From Massilia agrisoli (GTDB taxonomy: Bacteria > Pseudomonadota > Gammaproteobacteria > Burkholderiales > Burkholderiaceae_D): a DNA stretch of 64,000 bases. The position numbers and the translations under genes are program-made. The notes under the pieces were generated by a model. The model saw only the letters and a program-made list of their open reading frames with translations. It was not told the origin of the DNA and did not search any database. The stretch covers positions 513,740 through 577,739 of the forward strand of contig NZ_JAJHPV010000004.1 of the NCBI RefSeq assembly GCF_020831365.1, written 5' to 3'. Positions 52,532 through 62,523 of this stretch are shown here, piece by piece. Positions within the stretch are counted from its first letter, which is position 1; the number at the start of each line of letters is the position of its first letter.

Positions 52532-54748
52532 TCAGCGCGCGTCGCCACCGATGTGGCGGCGGAAGAAGGCTTCGATGGTGCTGTACACGTGGCGCTGGCC
52601 TGGGCGCGACGAAATGCCGTGCTTGGCGCCCGGGTAGGTCATCAGGTCAAATTTCACGCCGCGGTTGACCAGTGCGTCGATCAGCTGCGTGCTGTTGGTG
52701 AACAGGACGTTATCGTCGGCCATGCCATGCACCAGCAGCAGCGGCGACTTGAGGCCGTCGAGGTGTGCGAACACGCCGCTGTCCTTGTACGCCTGCGGAT
52801 TGGACTTCGGCGTCGCGCCGACGAACTGCTCGGTGTAGTGGGTGTCGTACAGCGACCAGTCGGTCACCGGCGCCACCGAGACGCCCATCGCGATCTTGTC
52901 GGACGCTGCCGCCAGCAGGCGCAAGGTCATGAAGCCGCCGTAGCTCCAGCCGAACACGCCGATGCGCTTCGGATCGACGAAGCCCTGCTTGCCGAGCCAT
53001 TCGATGCCGGTCAGCTGGTCTTCGACTTCGTGCTTGCCCAGGCCGCCGTAGATCGCGTCGGTGAAGCTGCGCTCGCGCCGCGACGAGCCGCGGTTATCAA
53101 GGCGGAACACCACATAACCCTGCTGCGCCATGTACTGGTCGAAGTTATTGCCCCACTTGCGCGCCACGTGCTGCGCGTGCGGGCCGCCGTAGGTCGACAG
53201 GTAGACCGGATGGCGCTTGCCCGAATCGAAGCCGGCCGGCTTGATGATCGAGTAGTGCAGCGTGTGGCCGTCGTTGGCCTTGAGCGTGCCGTATTCGGTC
53301 TTCAGGTGGTCGGCCTTGTATTTGGCGTAAGGGTGGCTGCCGTTCAGCTCATTCTTTTCGAGCCACTCGACCAGCGAGCCGTCGGCGCGGCGGATCGCCA
53401 CTTGCGGCGGGGTCGATGGATCGGAGAAGGTGTCCACGAAAATCTCGCCGTTGCGGGCGAACGACGCCTCGTGCCAGCCGTCGGCCTTGGTGATGCGCAC
53501 CGGCTTGTCGGCGGTGCTGCCGTCGAGCTTCAGGGCGTAGGCCTGCTTGTCCACGACCGCGTCGCGGTTGGACGACACGAACACGCGGCCCGATTTTTCG
53601 TCCACTGCCAGGATGTTATCCACGCCCCATTCGCCGCGCGAGATCGGGTGCAGCAGCTTGCCGTTCATGTCGTACAGGTACAGGTGGTTGCGGCCGGTAC
53701 GCTCCGACGCCCAGATGAAGGCCTTGCGCTTCTTGAGGAACTTCAGGTCGTCGTGGATGGTGGTCCAGGTGGTCGAGGTTTCGGTCAGCAGCGGGCGCTG
53801 CGCCAGCGTGGCCGCGTCCACGGCGATCAGGTCGAGGCGCTTCTGGTCGCGGGTCTGGCGCTGGTACACCAGGTGCTTGCTGTCCTCGCTCCAGTCGGCG
53901 CGCACCAGGTAGATATCCTTTTCGGCGCCCAGGTCGACCTTGCGCTGCTCGCCGGTCACCGGCGAGACGATCATCAGGTCCACCAGCACGTTCGGGTCGC
54001 CTGCCGCAGGGTAGCGCTGTTCGACGACTTCGGTGCGGTCGGCAAAGATCTCGAAGCGGCGCACGACCGGCACCGGGGCTTCGTCGTAGCGCTTGTAGGC
54101 GATCGCGGAATCGTCCGGCGCCCAGTAGTAGCCGGTGCGCTGGCCCATTTCCTCCTGCGCGATGAATTCGGCTTCGCCGTTGTGGACAGTGCCCTTGCCA
54201 TCGAGGGTCAGCTGCTTTTCGGCGCCGCTGGCCAGGTCGATCACGAACAGGTTCTGGTCGCGCACGAACGACACATAGCGGCCCTTTGGCGAAATCTTCG
54301 GGTCACCCACGTTGCCCGATGCGACCTTGCGCGCCGCTTCCGGCTTGTTGGCGTCGACCAGGTACAGGTCGCCGGCGATCGGGACCAGCAGCTGCTTGCC
54401 ATCTGGCGACCAGCTGTAGCTGATGATGCCGTTCAGGCTGGCCGTGCGCGCGCGTTCGCGGCGCGCCTTTTCTTCAGCCGACAGGGTCTCGTTCGGCACC
54501 AGCACCTTGGAGTCGACCAGGCGCTTGGTGGTCTTGTCCTTCATGTTGTATTCCCAGAGGTCCAGCTGGAACTGGTTGTCCGGCCGGCCGCGCAGGAAGG
54601 TGACGCGCGCGCCGTCGGGCGATACGCGCAGGTTGCGCACGCCAGGTCCCGCCAGCGCCGGGTCGGCGTGGATGCGGTCCAGCGTCAGGCGTTCCGCGGA
54701 TGCGGGAACACACGACAGTGCTGCTAACAAGGGGAGTAGAAAACGCAT
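52532..54748 (-). CDS. Dipeptidyl peptidase IV-like S9 serine peptidase, exported
   Basis: A 738-residue protein with a short signal peptide (MRFLLPLLAALSCVPASA), an N-terminal beta-propeller of the DPP IV family (DPPIV_N, about 70-470, with the substrate-anchoring EFIAQEEMGQRTG motif) and a C-terminal alpha/beta-hydrolase. Catalytic triad: S602 (GWSYGGFMTL), D678 (HGMADDNVLF) and H710 (YPGAKHGIS). It releases X-Pro dipeptides. With the M1, M13 and M4 enzymes close by, it suggests peptide scavenging. It is convergent with csbD copy 2. Confidence 0.94.
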   Translation of the reverse strand: MRFLLPLLAALSCVPASAERLTLDRIHADPALAGPGVRNLRVSPDGARVTFLRGRPDNQFQLDLWEYNMKDKTTKRLVDSKVLVPNETLSAEEKARRERARTASLNGIISYSWSPDGKQLLVPIAGDLYLVDANKPEAARKVASGNVGDPKISPKGRYVSFVRDQNLFVIDLASGAEKQLTLDGKGTVHNGEAEFIAQEEMGQRTGYYWAPDDSAIAYKRYDEAPVPVVRRFEIFADRTEVVEQRYPAAGDPNVLVDLMIVSPVTGEQRKVDLGAEKDIYLVRADWSEDSKHLVYQRQTRDQKRLDLIAVDAATLAQRPLLTETSTTWTTIHDDLKFLKKRKAFIWASERTGRNHLYLYDMNGKLLHPISRGEWGVDNILAVDEKSGRVFVSSNRDAVVDKQAYALKLDGSTADKPVRITKADGWHEASFARNGEIFVDTFSDPSTPPQVAIRRADGSLVEWLEKNELNGSHPYAKYKADHLKTEYGTLKANDGHTLHYSIIKPAGFDSGKRHPVYLSTYGGPHAQHVARKWGNNFDQYMAQQGYVVFRLDNRGSSRRERSFTDAIYGGLGKHEVEDQLTGIEWLGKQGFVDPKRIGVFGWSYGGFMTLRLLAAASDKIAMGVSVAPVTDWSLYDTHYTEQFVGATPKSNPQAYKDSGVFAHLDGLKSPLLLVHGMADDNVLFTNSTQLIDALVNRGVKFDLMTYPGAKHGISSRPGQRHVYSTIEAFFRRHIGGDAR

Positions 54749-54841
54749 GGAAGGTCTCGAAGTTTTAATTAATTGGATCGGAATAACTGCGAGACGATAC
54801 CAGAGTCGTCCCCGGAACGCTGTAAATATGCCGGTACTTTT

Positions 54842-56242
54842 TTAGCGTCCCGACTGCAGCACGCGCTCGCGCGACAGGTAGTGCAGCGACCAGGTGAGCA
54901 GCACCGCGGCGATGGTCAGGCCGACCACCAGCCCGACCCAGTAGCCGGCCGCGCCCATCGGGGCGGCCGGCGCCCAGGCGAACCACGACGGCGCGCGGCC
55001 CAGCAGGTAGCCAAGCGGCAGCGAGAACCCCCAGAACGCCAGCAGCTGGATCTGCATCGGCTGGCGCGTGACGCGGTAGCCGCGCAGCGCGCTGGCGGTG
55101 GCGACCTGGGTCGCATCCGACAGCTGGAAGAAGGCCGCGAACAGCAGCAGGTCGGCACACATGCTCTGCACCGCCGGGTCGGAGGTGTAGGCGCGCGCGA
55201 TCTCCCAGCGGAACAGCGCGATGAAGGCGGCCGACAGCACGCCGAAGGCGACCGACATCGCCACGCCCACCCACGACGCAAAGCGCGCGCGCACCGGGTC
55301 GCCTTCGCCCAGCGCCTGGCCGACCCGCGTCACCATGCCGATGCCGAAGCTGAGCGGCACCATGAACACCAGCGCCGAGAAGTTGAGTGCGATCTGGTGC
55401 GCCGATACCTGCACCACGCCAAAGCGCGCGACCAGCAGGCTGATGGCGCCGAAAGCGCTCGCTTCGGCAAAGTAGGTGATCCCGATCGGCACGCCGAGCC
55501 GCAGCATGCTGGCGATTTCAGGCAGGTGCGGCCATTCCCAGTGGGTGAACGGATAGGTGCTGCGGTAGCTTGGCGCGATGCGCATCCACGCGATCATCGC
55601 GGCCAGCATCAGCCACATGCCGGTGGCGGTGGCCACCGCGCAGCCGATGCCGCCCAGCTTCGGCATGCCCCAGTTGCCGAACACCAGCAGCCAGTTGACG
55701 AATACGTTGAACAGCAGCCCGAGGATGGCGATCACCATCACCGGCTTGGTCGCGTTGATGCTGGTGGTGTAGCCGTACAGCGCGCGGTAGCAGCCGAAGG
55801 CGGGCATCCCCAGGCTGATGATATGGACGAACAGCGCGGCGCGCCCGGCCACCAGCGGATCGAGCCCGATATGGTCGAACAGCAGGGTGGCCAGGTTGGT
55901 CAGCACCATGGCGGCCAGGCCGACGCCGAAGCCCTTCCACAGGCCCTGGCGCACCACGTGGGGGATGCGGCCATACTTCCCGGCCCCGGTTTCATGGGCG
56001 ACGACGGTATTCATCGACATCATGGTGCCCATCACCGTCACCAGGATGATCGACCATACCGAGGTGCCGATCGAGACCGCGGCCAGTTCGTTGGCGCTGA
56101 CGTGGCCCGTCATCGCGACGTCGGCCACGCCCATCCCGACCGTGGCAAGCTGCCCGATCAGCATGGGCCAGGACAGCTGCCACAGGGCTTTGACTTCGGT
56201 GCGGGCGGAGTAGGGTGGACGGGCGGTGGTGGTGGAATGCAT
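54842..56242 (-). CDS. MATE-family multidrug/toxin efflux transporter
   Basis: A 466-residue polytopic membrane protein of the NorM/MATE family with twelve predicted helices in two homologous halves; for example LSWPMLIGQLATVGMGVADV then MTGHVSANELAAVSIGTSVW opens the first half and LRLGVPIGITYFAEASAFGA the second. It probably exports cationic compounds or drugs using Na+ or H+. It is not near a recognisable regulator. The start is ATG at 56242. Confidence 0.93.
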   Translation of the reverse strand: MHSTTTARPPYSARTEVKALWQLSWPMLIGQLATVGMGVADVAMTGHVSANELAAVSIGTSVWSIILVTVMGTMMSMNTVVAHETGAGKYGRIPHVVRQGLWKGFGVGLAAMVLTNLATLLFDHIGLDPLVAGRAALFVHIISLGMPAFGCYRALYGYTTSINATKPVMVIAILGLLFNVFVNWLLVFGNWGMPKLGGIGCAVATATGMWLMLAAMIAWMRIAPSYRSTYPFTHWEWPHLPEIASMLRLGVPIGITYFAEASAFGAISLLVARFGVVQVSAHQIALNFSALVFMVPLSFGIGMVTRVGQALGEGDPVRARFASWVGVAMSVAFGVLSAAFIALFRWEIARAYTSDPAVQSMCADLLLFAAFFQLSDATQVATASALRGYRVTRQPMQIQLLAFWGFSLPLGYLLGRAPSWFAWAPAAPMGAAGYWVGLVVGLTIAAVLLTWSLHYLSRERVLQSGR

Positions 56243-56306
56243 GGGCGGCGCGGATCGGGCGAAACCGTCGATTTTAACGGCTTTGCCCGCGCCGCGGGCG
56301 GTGGCC

Positions 56307-57218
56307 TCAGTCCTGTCCAGCCGCGCGCGGCGGCAGCGATTTCAGGTAGACGTGCAGCGCGTCGATGTCGACGTCGGTCATCTCGCCCAGCGATGCGAAC
56401 GGCATCACCGGGCTGACGGCGCTGCCGTCCGGGCGCCGGCCGCTGCGCAGCATCGCCTTGAATGCGGCCGCCGTCTGGTACTGGTGCATGGCGCTGCCTT
56501 TGCCGGGCGTGAGGTTGGCCGCGTTCGGCCAGTCGGGCGGCGAGCCGGGGATCTTGCCGCCGCTGAGGCGCGCGCCGTGGCAGCTGATGCAGCTGTTGGC
56601 CACATAAGCGCCATGCGCCACGCTGGCGGCGACCGGTTGCGGCAGGGCCGGCGGCAGGGCGTGGTCGATCTTCTCGGCGGCGTCGGGGATCAAGCCGAAG
56701 CCATATTCCACCATGTAGGTCCACGGCAGGCTGATAACGGCCTGGCGGCCGGCAACCGGCGGCAGCTGGTGCGCGTAGCTGATCAGGGCCGAGGTGTCGT
56801 CGTCGGTGAGGCGGTTGTAGTCTTCGCTGGGCATGATCATGACCGGCGTGCCGTTCGGCTTGACGCCCTGGCGCAGGGTACGCACCCAGTCGATCATCGC
56901 GTAGCCGGCGGTGGCGCTGCCAGCGCCGCGCGTGATGTTGGGCGAGATGACCAGCGTGCCGCCGCCGTGCACGACCTCCTTGCCCGCGCCGTTGGCGCCA
57001 TGGCAGTCGGCGCAGCCGCGCGTCGCGAACAGGTAGCGGCCCTGTTCGATATGCGCGGCGTCGTAGCGCAGGGCCACGGGCGACGCGGGCACGGTCAGCG
57101 TGCGCCCCATTTTGCGCTCCCCCAGCGCCACGCCCAGCGCAAGCACGGCCAGCACCAAGAGCGCCAACAGCAGCAGCGCGGCGAATGCTCCCGCGACCGA
57201 CTTAATCCACGTTTTCAT
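56307..57218 (-). CDS. Dihaem c-type cytochrome
   Basis: A 303-residue protein with an N-terminal membrane helix (about 10-35, signal or anchor) and two c-haem motifs, CADCH in [20 protein letters not shown] and CISCH in [20 protein letters not shown]. Possible axial ligands are methionines in PVMIMPSE and SPVMPFA. It acts in periplasmic electron transfer, perhaps with a dehydrogenase elsewhere. The ATG at 57218 has AAGGGG upstream; longer forms are not supported. It is divergent from cbpA. Confidence 0.9.
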   Translation of the reverse strand: MKTWIKSVAGAFAALLLLALLVLAVLALGVALGERKMGRTLTVPASPVALRYDAAHIEQGRYLFATRGCADCHGANGAGKEVVHGGGTLVISPNITRGAGSATAGYAMIDWVRTLRQGVKPNGTPVMIMPSEDYNRLTDDDTSALISYAHQLPPVAGRQAVISLPWTYMVEYGFGLIPDAAEKIDHALPPALPQPVAASVAHGAYVANSCISCHGARLSGGKIPGSPPDWPNAANLTPGKGSAMHQYQTAAAFKAMLRSGRRPDGSAVSPVMPFASLGEMTDVDIDALHVYLKSLPPRAAGQD

Positions 57219-57346
57219 GCTATTCCCCTTCATGTTGCTGCCTGCGGATATGGATGAGTGTTGAGGAAAGGAAACGGCGCGGAAACGTGCGCCTGACGCC
57301 GCAACTGCGCAGTACGATGGTGCAAACCGATGCCGGAGTGCCGACC

Positions 57347-58279
57347 GTGGAATACAAGGACTACTATCAGACGCTTGGGGTCGAAAAAAGCGCATCCGCC
57401 GATGACATCAAAAAGGCGTACCGCAAGCTGGTGCGCAAATTCCATCCCGACGTCAGCAAGGCGACCGACGCCGAAAAGAAAACCAAGGAGCTGAACGAGG
57501 CGTACGAGGTCCTGGGCGACGCTGAAAAGCGCGCGGCCTACGACGAGCTGGGTCGCGGCCACCGTCCCGGCCAGCCTTTCCAGCCGCCGCCCGACTGGGG
57601 CTCGGCCTACGACTTCGGGGCCGGCGGCGGCGGCGCCGACGATTTCTTCTCCGACCTGTTCGCCCACGCCGGCCGGCGCGGCGGGCAGCGCGGCGCCGGC
57701 GCGCAGTTCAAAATGCGCGGCGACGACATCCATGCGTCGATCAGCATCCCCCTGCAGGACGCCTACCACGGCGCCAGCCGCACGATTACCTTGCGGGTGC
57801 CGGAGCGCGACGCCCAGGGCAGGGTGGTCACGCGCGACCGTTCGCTCAGCGTCAACATTCCCAAGGGCGTCACGCCCGGGCAGCAGCTGCGCCTTGCAGG
57901 CCAGGGCCACCCCGGTATCAACGGCGGCGCGGCGGGCGACCTGTTCCTCGAAGTCGAGCTGCAGCCCGACCCGCGCTACCGCGTGGAGGGGCGCGATGTC
58001 TACGAAAACGTGCCGGTCGCGCCATGGGAAGCGGCGCTCGGCGCGCAGATCGACGTGCCGACGCCGTCCGGCCAGGTGCAGGTAACCGTGCCCGCGGGTT
58101 CGCAGCCGGGCCGCAAGCTGCGCCTCAAGGGGCGCGGCATTCCCGGCCACCCGCCCGGCGACCTTTACCTGATCCTCGACCTCGTGCTGCCGCCCGCCAA
58201 CGACGAGCGGGCGCGCGAGCTGTACCAGAAGATGGCGCGCGAAATGGCGTTCAATCCGCGCGCCGGCATCGGAGTGTGA
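57347..58279 (+). CDS. cbpA: Curved DNA-binding protein / DnaJ-class co-chaperone CbpA
   Basis: A 310-residue J-protein: a J-domain at 1-65 with the HPD tripeptide at 33-35 ([11 protein letters not shown]), a Gly-rich linker ([15 protein letters not shown]) and two C-terminal beta domains ([60 protein letters not shown]) with no zinc-finger. It stimulates DnaK and binds curved DNA. I chose the GTG at 57347 ([10 protein letters not shown]) because GGAG precedes it by nine bases and orthologues start there; starts at 57254 or 57317 are possible. cbpM follows by 3 bases. Confidence 0.93.
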   Translation: MEYKDYYQTLGVEKSASADDIKKAYRKLVRKFHPDVSKATDAEKKTKELNEAYEVLGDAEKRAAYDELGRGHRPGQPFQPPPDWGSAYDFGAGGGGADDFFSDLFAHAGRRGGQRGAGAQFKMRGDDIHASISIPLQDAYHGASRTITLRVPERDAQGRVVTRDRSLSVNIPKGVTPGQQLRLAGQGHPGINGGAAGDLFLEVELQPDPRYRVEGRDVYENVPVAPWEAALGAQIDVPTPSGQVQVTVPAGSQPGRKLRLKGRGIPGHPPGDLYLILDLVLPPANDERARELYQKMAREMAFNPRAGIGV

Positions 58280-58282
58280 ACC

Positions 58283-58594
58283 ATGAGTAACAACGAGTCC
58301 CTCGCTGCCCAGTTGCTTGACGAAGCTGCGCTGACCCTGGACGAACTTGCCCATGCTTGCAGCGTCGAGCCGGACTGGGTGGTGCAGCATGTGCGCGCTG
58401 GCGTGCTGGGCGGTAATGGGGAACTGGAAGTGACCCGCTGGCGTTTCGGCAGTGGCGACCTGGGCCGGGCCCGGCGGCTGCTGCGCATCGAGCAGGACTT
58501 CGACGCCAATGAAGACCTGGCGGCGCTGGTGGTCGACCTGGGCGACGAGATACGGCGGCTGCGGGCGCGGCTCGCCGCGCTGGGCGCCCGATAA
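58283..58594 (+). CDS. cbpM: Chaperone modulator CbpM
   Basis: A 103-residue protein, MSNNESLAAQLLDEAALTLD ELAHACSV then WVVQHVRAGVLGG and FGSGDLGRARRLLRIEQDFD, with a C-terminal coiled part DEIRRLRARLAAL. It has the MerR-like CbpM pattern and inhibits the CbpA J-domain. It is 3 bases downstream of cbpA, the normal pairing. Confidence 0.92.
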   Translation: MSNNESLAAQLLDEAALTLDELAHACSVEPDWVVQHVRAGVLGGNGELEVTRWRFGSGDLGRARRLLRIEQDFDANEDLAALVVDLGDEIRRLRARLAALGAR

Positions 58595-58720
58595 GCGCCC
58601 CCGCGGCATCGAGCGGCGACCGTGCGACATGACTGGCTCCCATTTACCGGGCTGATGTACGGACTATGCTACCGATGGGGCTGAAATCATTGATGCACAA
58701 CAACGATCTTGCTTCAATGA

Positions 58721-60388
58721 TCACGATTGCCGTCGGGAATGCGACGAATCGGCGTGGCGGCAATGTTCCAGCGCCGCGTCCAGGGTGTCGAAATAGCCGT
58801 CCGTGCCGACCAGCTGCGTCAGTTCGGTCGCCTGCAGTTTTTGCATGACGCGGGCGTTGGCCTCGCACAAGATCACGCGCACATGGCGCGACTGCATTTT
58901 CTGGATCACTTCCTCCAGCGCCTGCAGGCCGGTGATGTCCATGAACGGCACCCGCTTCAGCCGCAGCACCAGCACCTGCGGCACGGTGTGGGTCACCAGC
59001 AGGGCGCGCTCGAAGTTTTCCACCGCGCCAAAAAAGAACGGTCCGTCGATCGCGTAGACCAGGACCCCTTGCGGCAGCACGGCGGGACCGTCGCCGCCCA
59101 GCTCGTGGTTGATCTGCTCGCCCGTCAGTTGCATCACCTCGACCGAGCCGGACATGCGCCGCACGAACTGCAGTGTCGCCAGGATGACGCCGATGTTCAC
59201 CGCCACGACCAGGTCCACCAGTACCGTCAGCGCAAAGGTAATCAGCAGGATGGCGACGTCGGCGCGCGGCGCGCGCCTGACCATGCGGGCAAAGTGCGGC
59301 ATTTCGCTCATGTTCCAGGCCACCACGAACAGGATCGCCGCCAGCGCAGCCAGCGGCACGTCGGTGACCAGCGGCGCCAGCGCGACGATCACGAGCACCA
59401 GCGTGGCGACGTGGACCAGGCCGGCCAGCGGACCGGTCGCGCCATTGCGGATGTTGGTGGCGGTGCGGGCAATCGCGCCGGTGGCGGCAAAGCCGCCGAA
59501 CAGCGGCGCGGCCAGGTTGGCAAGGCCCTGGCCGATCAGTTCCTGGTTGCTGTCGTGTCGGGTGCCGGCCATGCCGTCGGCGACCACGGCCGACAGCAGC
59601 GATTCGATCGCCCCCAGCATGGCGATGGCAAACGCCGGGCCGACCAGCTCGACGATGCGCTCGGCGCTCACGGCCGGCATCGCAAACGACGGCAGCTGCT
59701 GCGGGATGCCGCCAAACGCGCTGCCAATGGTCGCCACCCCGTCGAAGCTGAAGGCCGCCTGCGCCGCCCCCGCCGCCGCCATCGCCAGCAGGGGGCCGGG
59801 CACGCGCTTGAGCGCGGGAATGCGGCCGGCCCCGACGGCCACCGCCAGGCTGGCCAGGCCGATCAGCATGGTCGGCACATGTAGTTGGGGGAAAACCTGC
59901 AGCAGCTTCCAGACACGCTCATGGAAATGGACGGCGTCGACGTCGGGCAGGCCGAAGAAATACTTCCACTGGCCGACCCAGATGATCACGCCGATGCCGG
60001 CGGTAAAACCAAGGATCACCGGCGCGGGAATGAACCTGATCACCCCGCCCATGCGCGCCATGCCCATCGCCAGCAGGATCAGGCCGGCCATGAAGGACGC
60101 CACCTGCAAGCCGTCGACCCCGTATTTGGCCGTGATACCGGCGAGGATGGCCACGAACGCGCCGGTCGGGCCGGCGATCTGGAAGCGCGTGCCGCCGAAC
60201 ACCGAGACGAACAGCCCCGCAATGATCGCCGTATACAAGCCGTGCTCGGGACGCGCACCGGACGCGATGGCAAAGGCCATCGACAGCGGCAGGGCAACCA
60301 CGCCCACGATCGCGCCCGCAACGATATTGGGGAGAAAATGGGCGCGCCGGAAAAGACCGGCGCGCTGGGCTTCGAGGAGGCTGATCAT
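58721..60388 (-). CDS. SulP-family anion transporter with STAS domain
   Basis: A 555-residue protein: a SulP transmembrane domain (about 15-405; NIVAGAIVGVVALPLSMAFA, FQIAGPTGAFVAILAGITAK, AIAMLGAIESLLSAVVADGM) and a C-terminal cytoplasmic STAS domain (about 435-550; GVLVYAIDGPFFFGAVENFE, LRLKRVPFMDITGLQALEEV with the conserved Asp). Substrates could be sulfate, bicarbonate or dicarboxylates. The ATG at 60388 was preferred to a TTG nine codons earlier. It is divergent from the DJ-1/PfpI gene. Confidence 0.93.
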   Translation of the reverse strand: MISLLEAQRAGLFRRAHFLPNIVAGAIVGVVALPLSMAFAIASGARPEHGLYTAIIAGLFVSVFGGTRFQIAGPTGAFVAILAGITAKYGVDGLQVASFMAGLILLAMGMARMGGVIRFIPAPVILGFTAGIGVIIWVGQWKYFFGLPDVDAVHFHERVWKLLQVFPQLHVPTMLIGLASLAVAVGAGRIPALKRVPGPLLAMAAAGAAQAAFSFDGVATIGSAFGGIPQQLPSFAMPAVSAERIVELVGPAFAIAMLGAIESLLSAVVADGMAGTRHDSNQELIGQGLANLAAPLFGGFAATGAIARTATNIRNGATGPLAGLVHVATLVLVIVALAPLVTDVPLAALAAILFVVAWNMSEMPHFARMVRRAPRADVAILLITFALTVLVDLVVAVNIGVILATLQFVRRMSGSVEVMQLTGEQINHELGGDGPAVLPQGVLVYAIDGPFFFGAVENFERALLVTHTVPQVLVLRLKRVPFMDITGLQALEEVIQKMQSRHVRVILCEANARVMQKLQATELTQLVGTDGYFDTLDAALEHCRHADSSHSRRQS

Positions 60389-60561
60389 GGGGTGGCCCTG
60401 CTGTCGATATTCCAATGTTAATCCAGATATTTCCTTTGTGCATTAACATCGCACAATTTCCTTTTAACGCCTTCGATCCGCGTTCATCCGGGCGACGCAA
60501 ACGGCCGATGCCCCTTACACTTGGATATCAGGAAAACAAGACTCAATTAAAAGGAAAAATG

Positions 60562-61152
60562 ATGCAAACGAACATTGGATACGCGCTCAAAGGCAAACGC
60601 GTTGCTGTGCTGATGACCGACGGGGTCGAGCAGGTAGAGTACACCGAGCCGCGCGCTTTCCTCGAGGCGCAGGGCGCGATTGTCACGCTGATGTCGCCGA
60701 AAGGCCGGGGCGAACAGGTGCAGGGCAAGAATCACGACGCCGATGGCGATACGTTTACAGTGGAAATGCATGTGCGCGATGCAAAGCCCGGCGATTTCGA
60801 CGCGCTGCTGCTGCCGGGCGGCGAAGAAAACCCGAAGAAATTGCGCCAGAGCGCAGAAGCCATCGACTTCATCCGCCAGTTCGCGCTGGAGGACAAGCCG
60901 ATCGCCGCGATCTGCCACGGCCCGCTCGCCCTGATCGACGCCGGCATTGCGCAGGCGCGCCACCTGACCAGCTGGCCGGAAAGCAAAGGCGAACTGGTCG
61001 CCGCTGGCGCCGAGTGGAGCGACGAGGAAGTCGTCATTGACGACAAGCTCATCACCAGCCGCAAGCCTGCCGACATCCCGGCGTTTAATGACGCCCTGTT
61101 CAAGGAGTTGCGCATCGATGCGCAGGTAGCGGATATGGGACCGTCGTCCTGA
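60562..61152 (+). CDS. DJ-1/PfpI-family (YhbO-like) protein
   Basis: A 196-residue protein: GKRVAVLMTDGVEQVEYTEP, FDALLLPGGEENPKKLRQSA and PIAAICHGPLALIDAGIAQA, where the Cys of AICHGP is the nucleophile and Glu in DGVEQVE its partner. This is the PfpI/YhbO branch, described as stress-protective deglycase or peptidase-like. AAGGA lies six bases before the ATG at 60562. It is divergent from the SulP gene. Confidence 0.9.
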   Translation: MQTNIGYALKGKRVAVLMTDGVEQVEYTEPRAFLEAQGAIVTLMSPKGRGEQVQGKNHDADGDTFTVEMHVRDAKPGDFDALLLPGGEENPKKLRQSAEAIDFIRQFALEDKPIAAICHGPLALIDAGIAQARHLTSWPESKGELVAAGAEWSDEEVVIDDKLITSRKPADIPAFNDALFKELRIDAQVADMGPSS

Positions 61153-61158
61153 CGGGCA

Positions 61159-61180
61159 CGTCCCTGCGTTCGCAGGGACG
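61159..61180. repeat. Short perfect hairpin between convergent genes
   Basis: CGTCCCTGCG and CGCAGGGACG, exact reverse complements around TT, lie seven bases after the PfpI-type gene and 22 bases before the patatin gene end. It may terminate both; it is similar in size to the REP-like copies but its core is different. Confidence 0.6.
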
Positions 61181-61201
61181 ACCCACCGTTCGCCGTTGCG
61201 C

Positions 61202-62269
61202 TTACGCTGCGGCGCGCAGCTTCGCTGGCTGCTGCAAGGTGTGCTCGAAGTGTTTCACCACCGCCGAGCGTCCAGCTTCGCACGCCTTGCGCACACCGTA
61301 CTGCGAGAAGTCGTGGTCGCCGCCCGCCGGGGCCGGCGCCGATTCGATGATGCGGATATTTTTCAGCGCCCGCAGCCTCGACAGCCATTCAAATGCGGCC
61401 CGCTTGCGCAGCGGACTCTTGGCCGGCAATTCCTGGTCGAGTTCCTCCAGCATGGAAATGAATCCGGCCAGGCCGGCGCTGCCGCCGTACTCGGCCCAGA
61501 AGCGGTTCTGGTATTGCAGCGCTGTCGCGCGGGTCTGCACTTCCAGCATGTTTTTCGGCTCGGGCTGGCCTGCGGTCGGGAACAGGTCCACCACGAAGAT
61601 CGGCAGCGTGTCGAGTTCCTCAGGTTCAAGCAGGTTGAGCATGGCGTCGATGGGCGTGTTGCTGAACATACCGCCGTCCCAGTAGTAGTTGTCGTCAATC
61701 CTGGCGGCGGGAAATCCCGGCGGCAGGGCGCCGCTGGCCATGATGTGGGCTGGCGTGATCTGTGCACGCAAGGCCGTGTGGTTGTCGGCGTCGACGTGCG
61801 CTTGCCGGGTAAGGTGGTTCGAGAAGGTTGTCGGGCCGCCAGTGTGCAGGTTGGTCGCGGTAACGGCCATGCGCATGTGCTTCTCGTTGTTGATCTGCGC
61901 GAAGTCGAGGCGGCGGCTGAGGGTTTCATACATCGGGTCGGTACTGCACAGGCTGGTCCAGCTCATGATGTCCAGGAAGTCGGTGCGCGCGCGCCAGAAG
62001 TTCGGGTTGCCCAACAAGGACAAGTTCCCTTGCATCGCCGCAGGCATCCATGGCAGGGTCGGCAGCGTGATGGCATCCCACATCGCATGCAGGCTGGCCA
62101 CGATGTCGCCGTCCTTGGCGCCTGCGATCGCAGCCGCATTGACCGCGCCAATCGACACGCCCGATACCGCCACCGGCTGCCAGCCGAGTTCGACCAGCTT
62201 GGTCACCACGCCATATTCAAATGCGCCGAGCGCGCCGCCGCCTTGCAATACCAATGCCATCTTTTTCAT
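61202..62269 (-). CDS. Patatin-like phospholipase
   Basis: A 355-residue patatin: MALVLQGGGALGAFEYGVVT holds the oxyanion glycine loop, AVSGVSIGAVNAAAIAG the catalytic GxSxG Ser, and YYWDGGMFSNTPIDAM the Asp of the Ser-Asp dyad (DGG). It probably hydrolyses phospholipid or acyl esters. There is no signal peptide. The start ATG at 62269 is conventional. It is convergent with the PfpI gene and divergent from the ECF sigma gene. Confidence 0.93.
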   Translation of the reverse strand: MKKMALVLQGGGALGAFEYGVVTKLVELGWQPVAVSGVSIGAVNAAAIAGAKDGDIVASLHAMWDAITLPTLPWMPAAMQGNLSLLGNPNFWRARTDFLDIMSWTSLCSTDPMYETLSRRLDFAQINNEKHMRMAVTATNLHTGGPTTFSNHLTRQAHVDADNHTALRAQITPAHIMASGALPPGFPAARIDDNYYWDGGMFSNTPIDAMLNLLEPEELDTLPIFVVDLFPTAGQPEPKNMLEVQTRATALQYQNRFWAEYGGSAGLAGFISMLEELDQELPAKSPLRKRAAFEWLSRLRALKNIRIIESAPAPAGGDHDFSQYGVRKACEAGRSAVVKHFEHTLQQPAKLRAAA

Positions 62270-62523
62270 GCCTGCTCCTAAGTGGTCCAGCCGGGGAAGG
62301 GAGGGGTTGCCCGACGGCGCCGCGTATCAAAACTGGTGCAATCCGGCCGGGAGATGAGACTGTACGCAAGAGACCAAACGAAAGTATTGATCAATGGCAT
62401 GACATGCAAGGACTGTCCCATGTGCTCCCTGATTTTCGGAACATTGACCGCTTGCAATGCCTTGCTGAAGCCAGTAGCCTTGCTGCACAGCCGTACCTCC
62501 GAAAAATTTCTACAAGGCTTGCA

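Noticed and set aside
57219..57395. N-terminal extension of the cytochrome c frame
   Set aside because: It overlaps the cbpA region, lacks features, and the ATG at 57218 has its own ribosome binding site.
62438..62465. GGAAC as an ECF -35 box upstream of the sigma gene
   Set aside because: No matching ECF -10 motif is found 16-17 bases downstream, so it is probably chance.
62221..62523. Longer start for the ECF sigma factor
   Set aside because: The extra 100 residues overlap the patatin start and contain no sigma features; GTG at 62524 has AAGG upstream.
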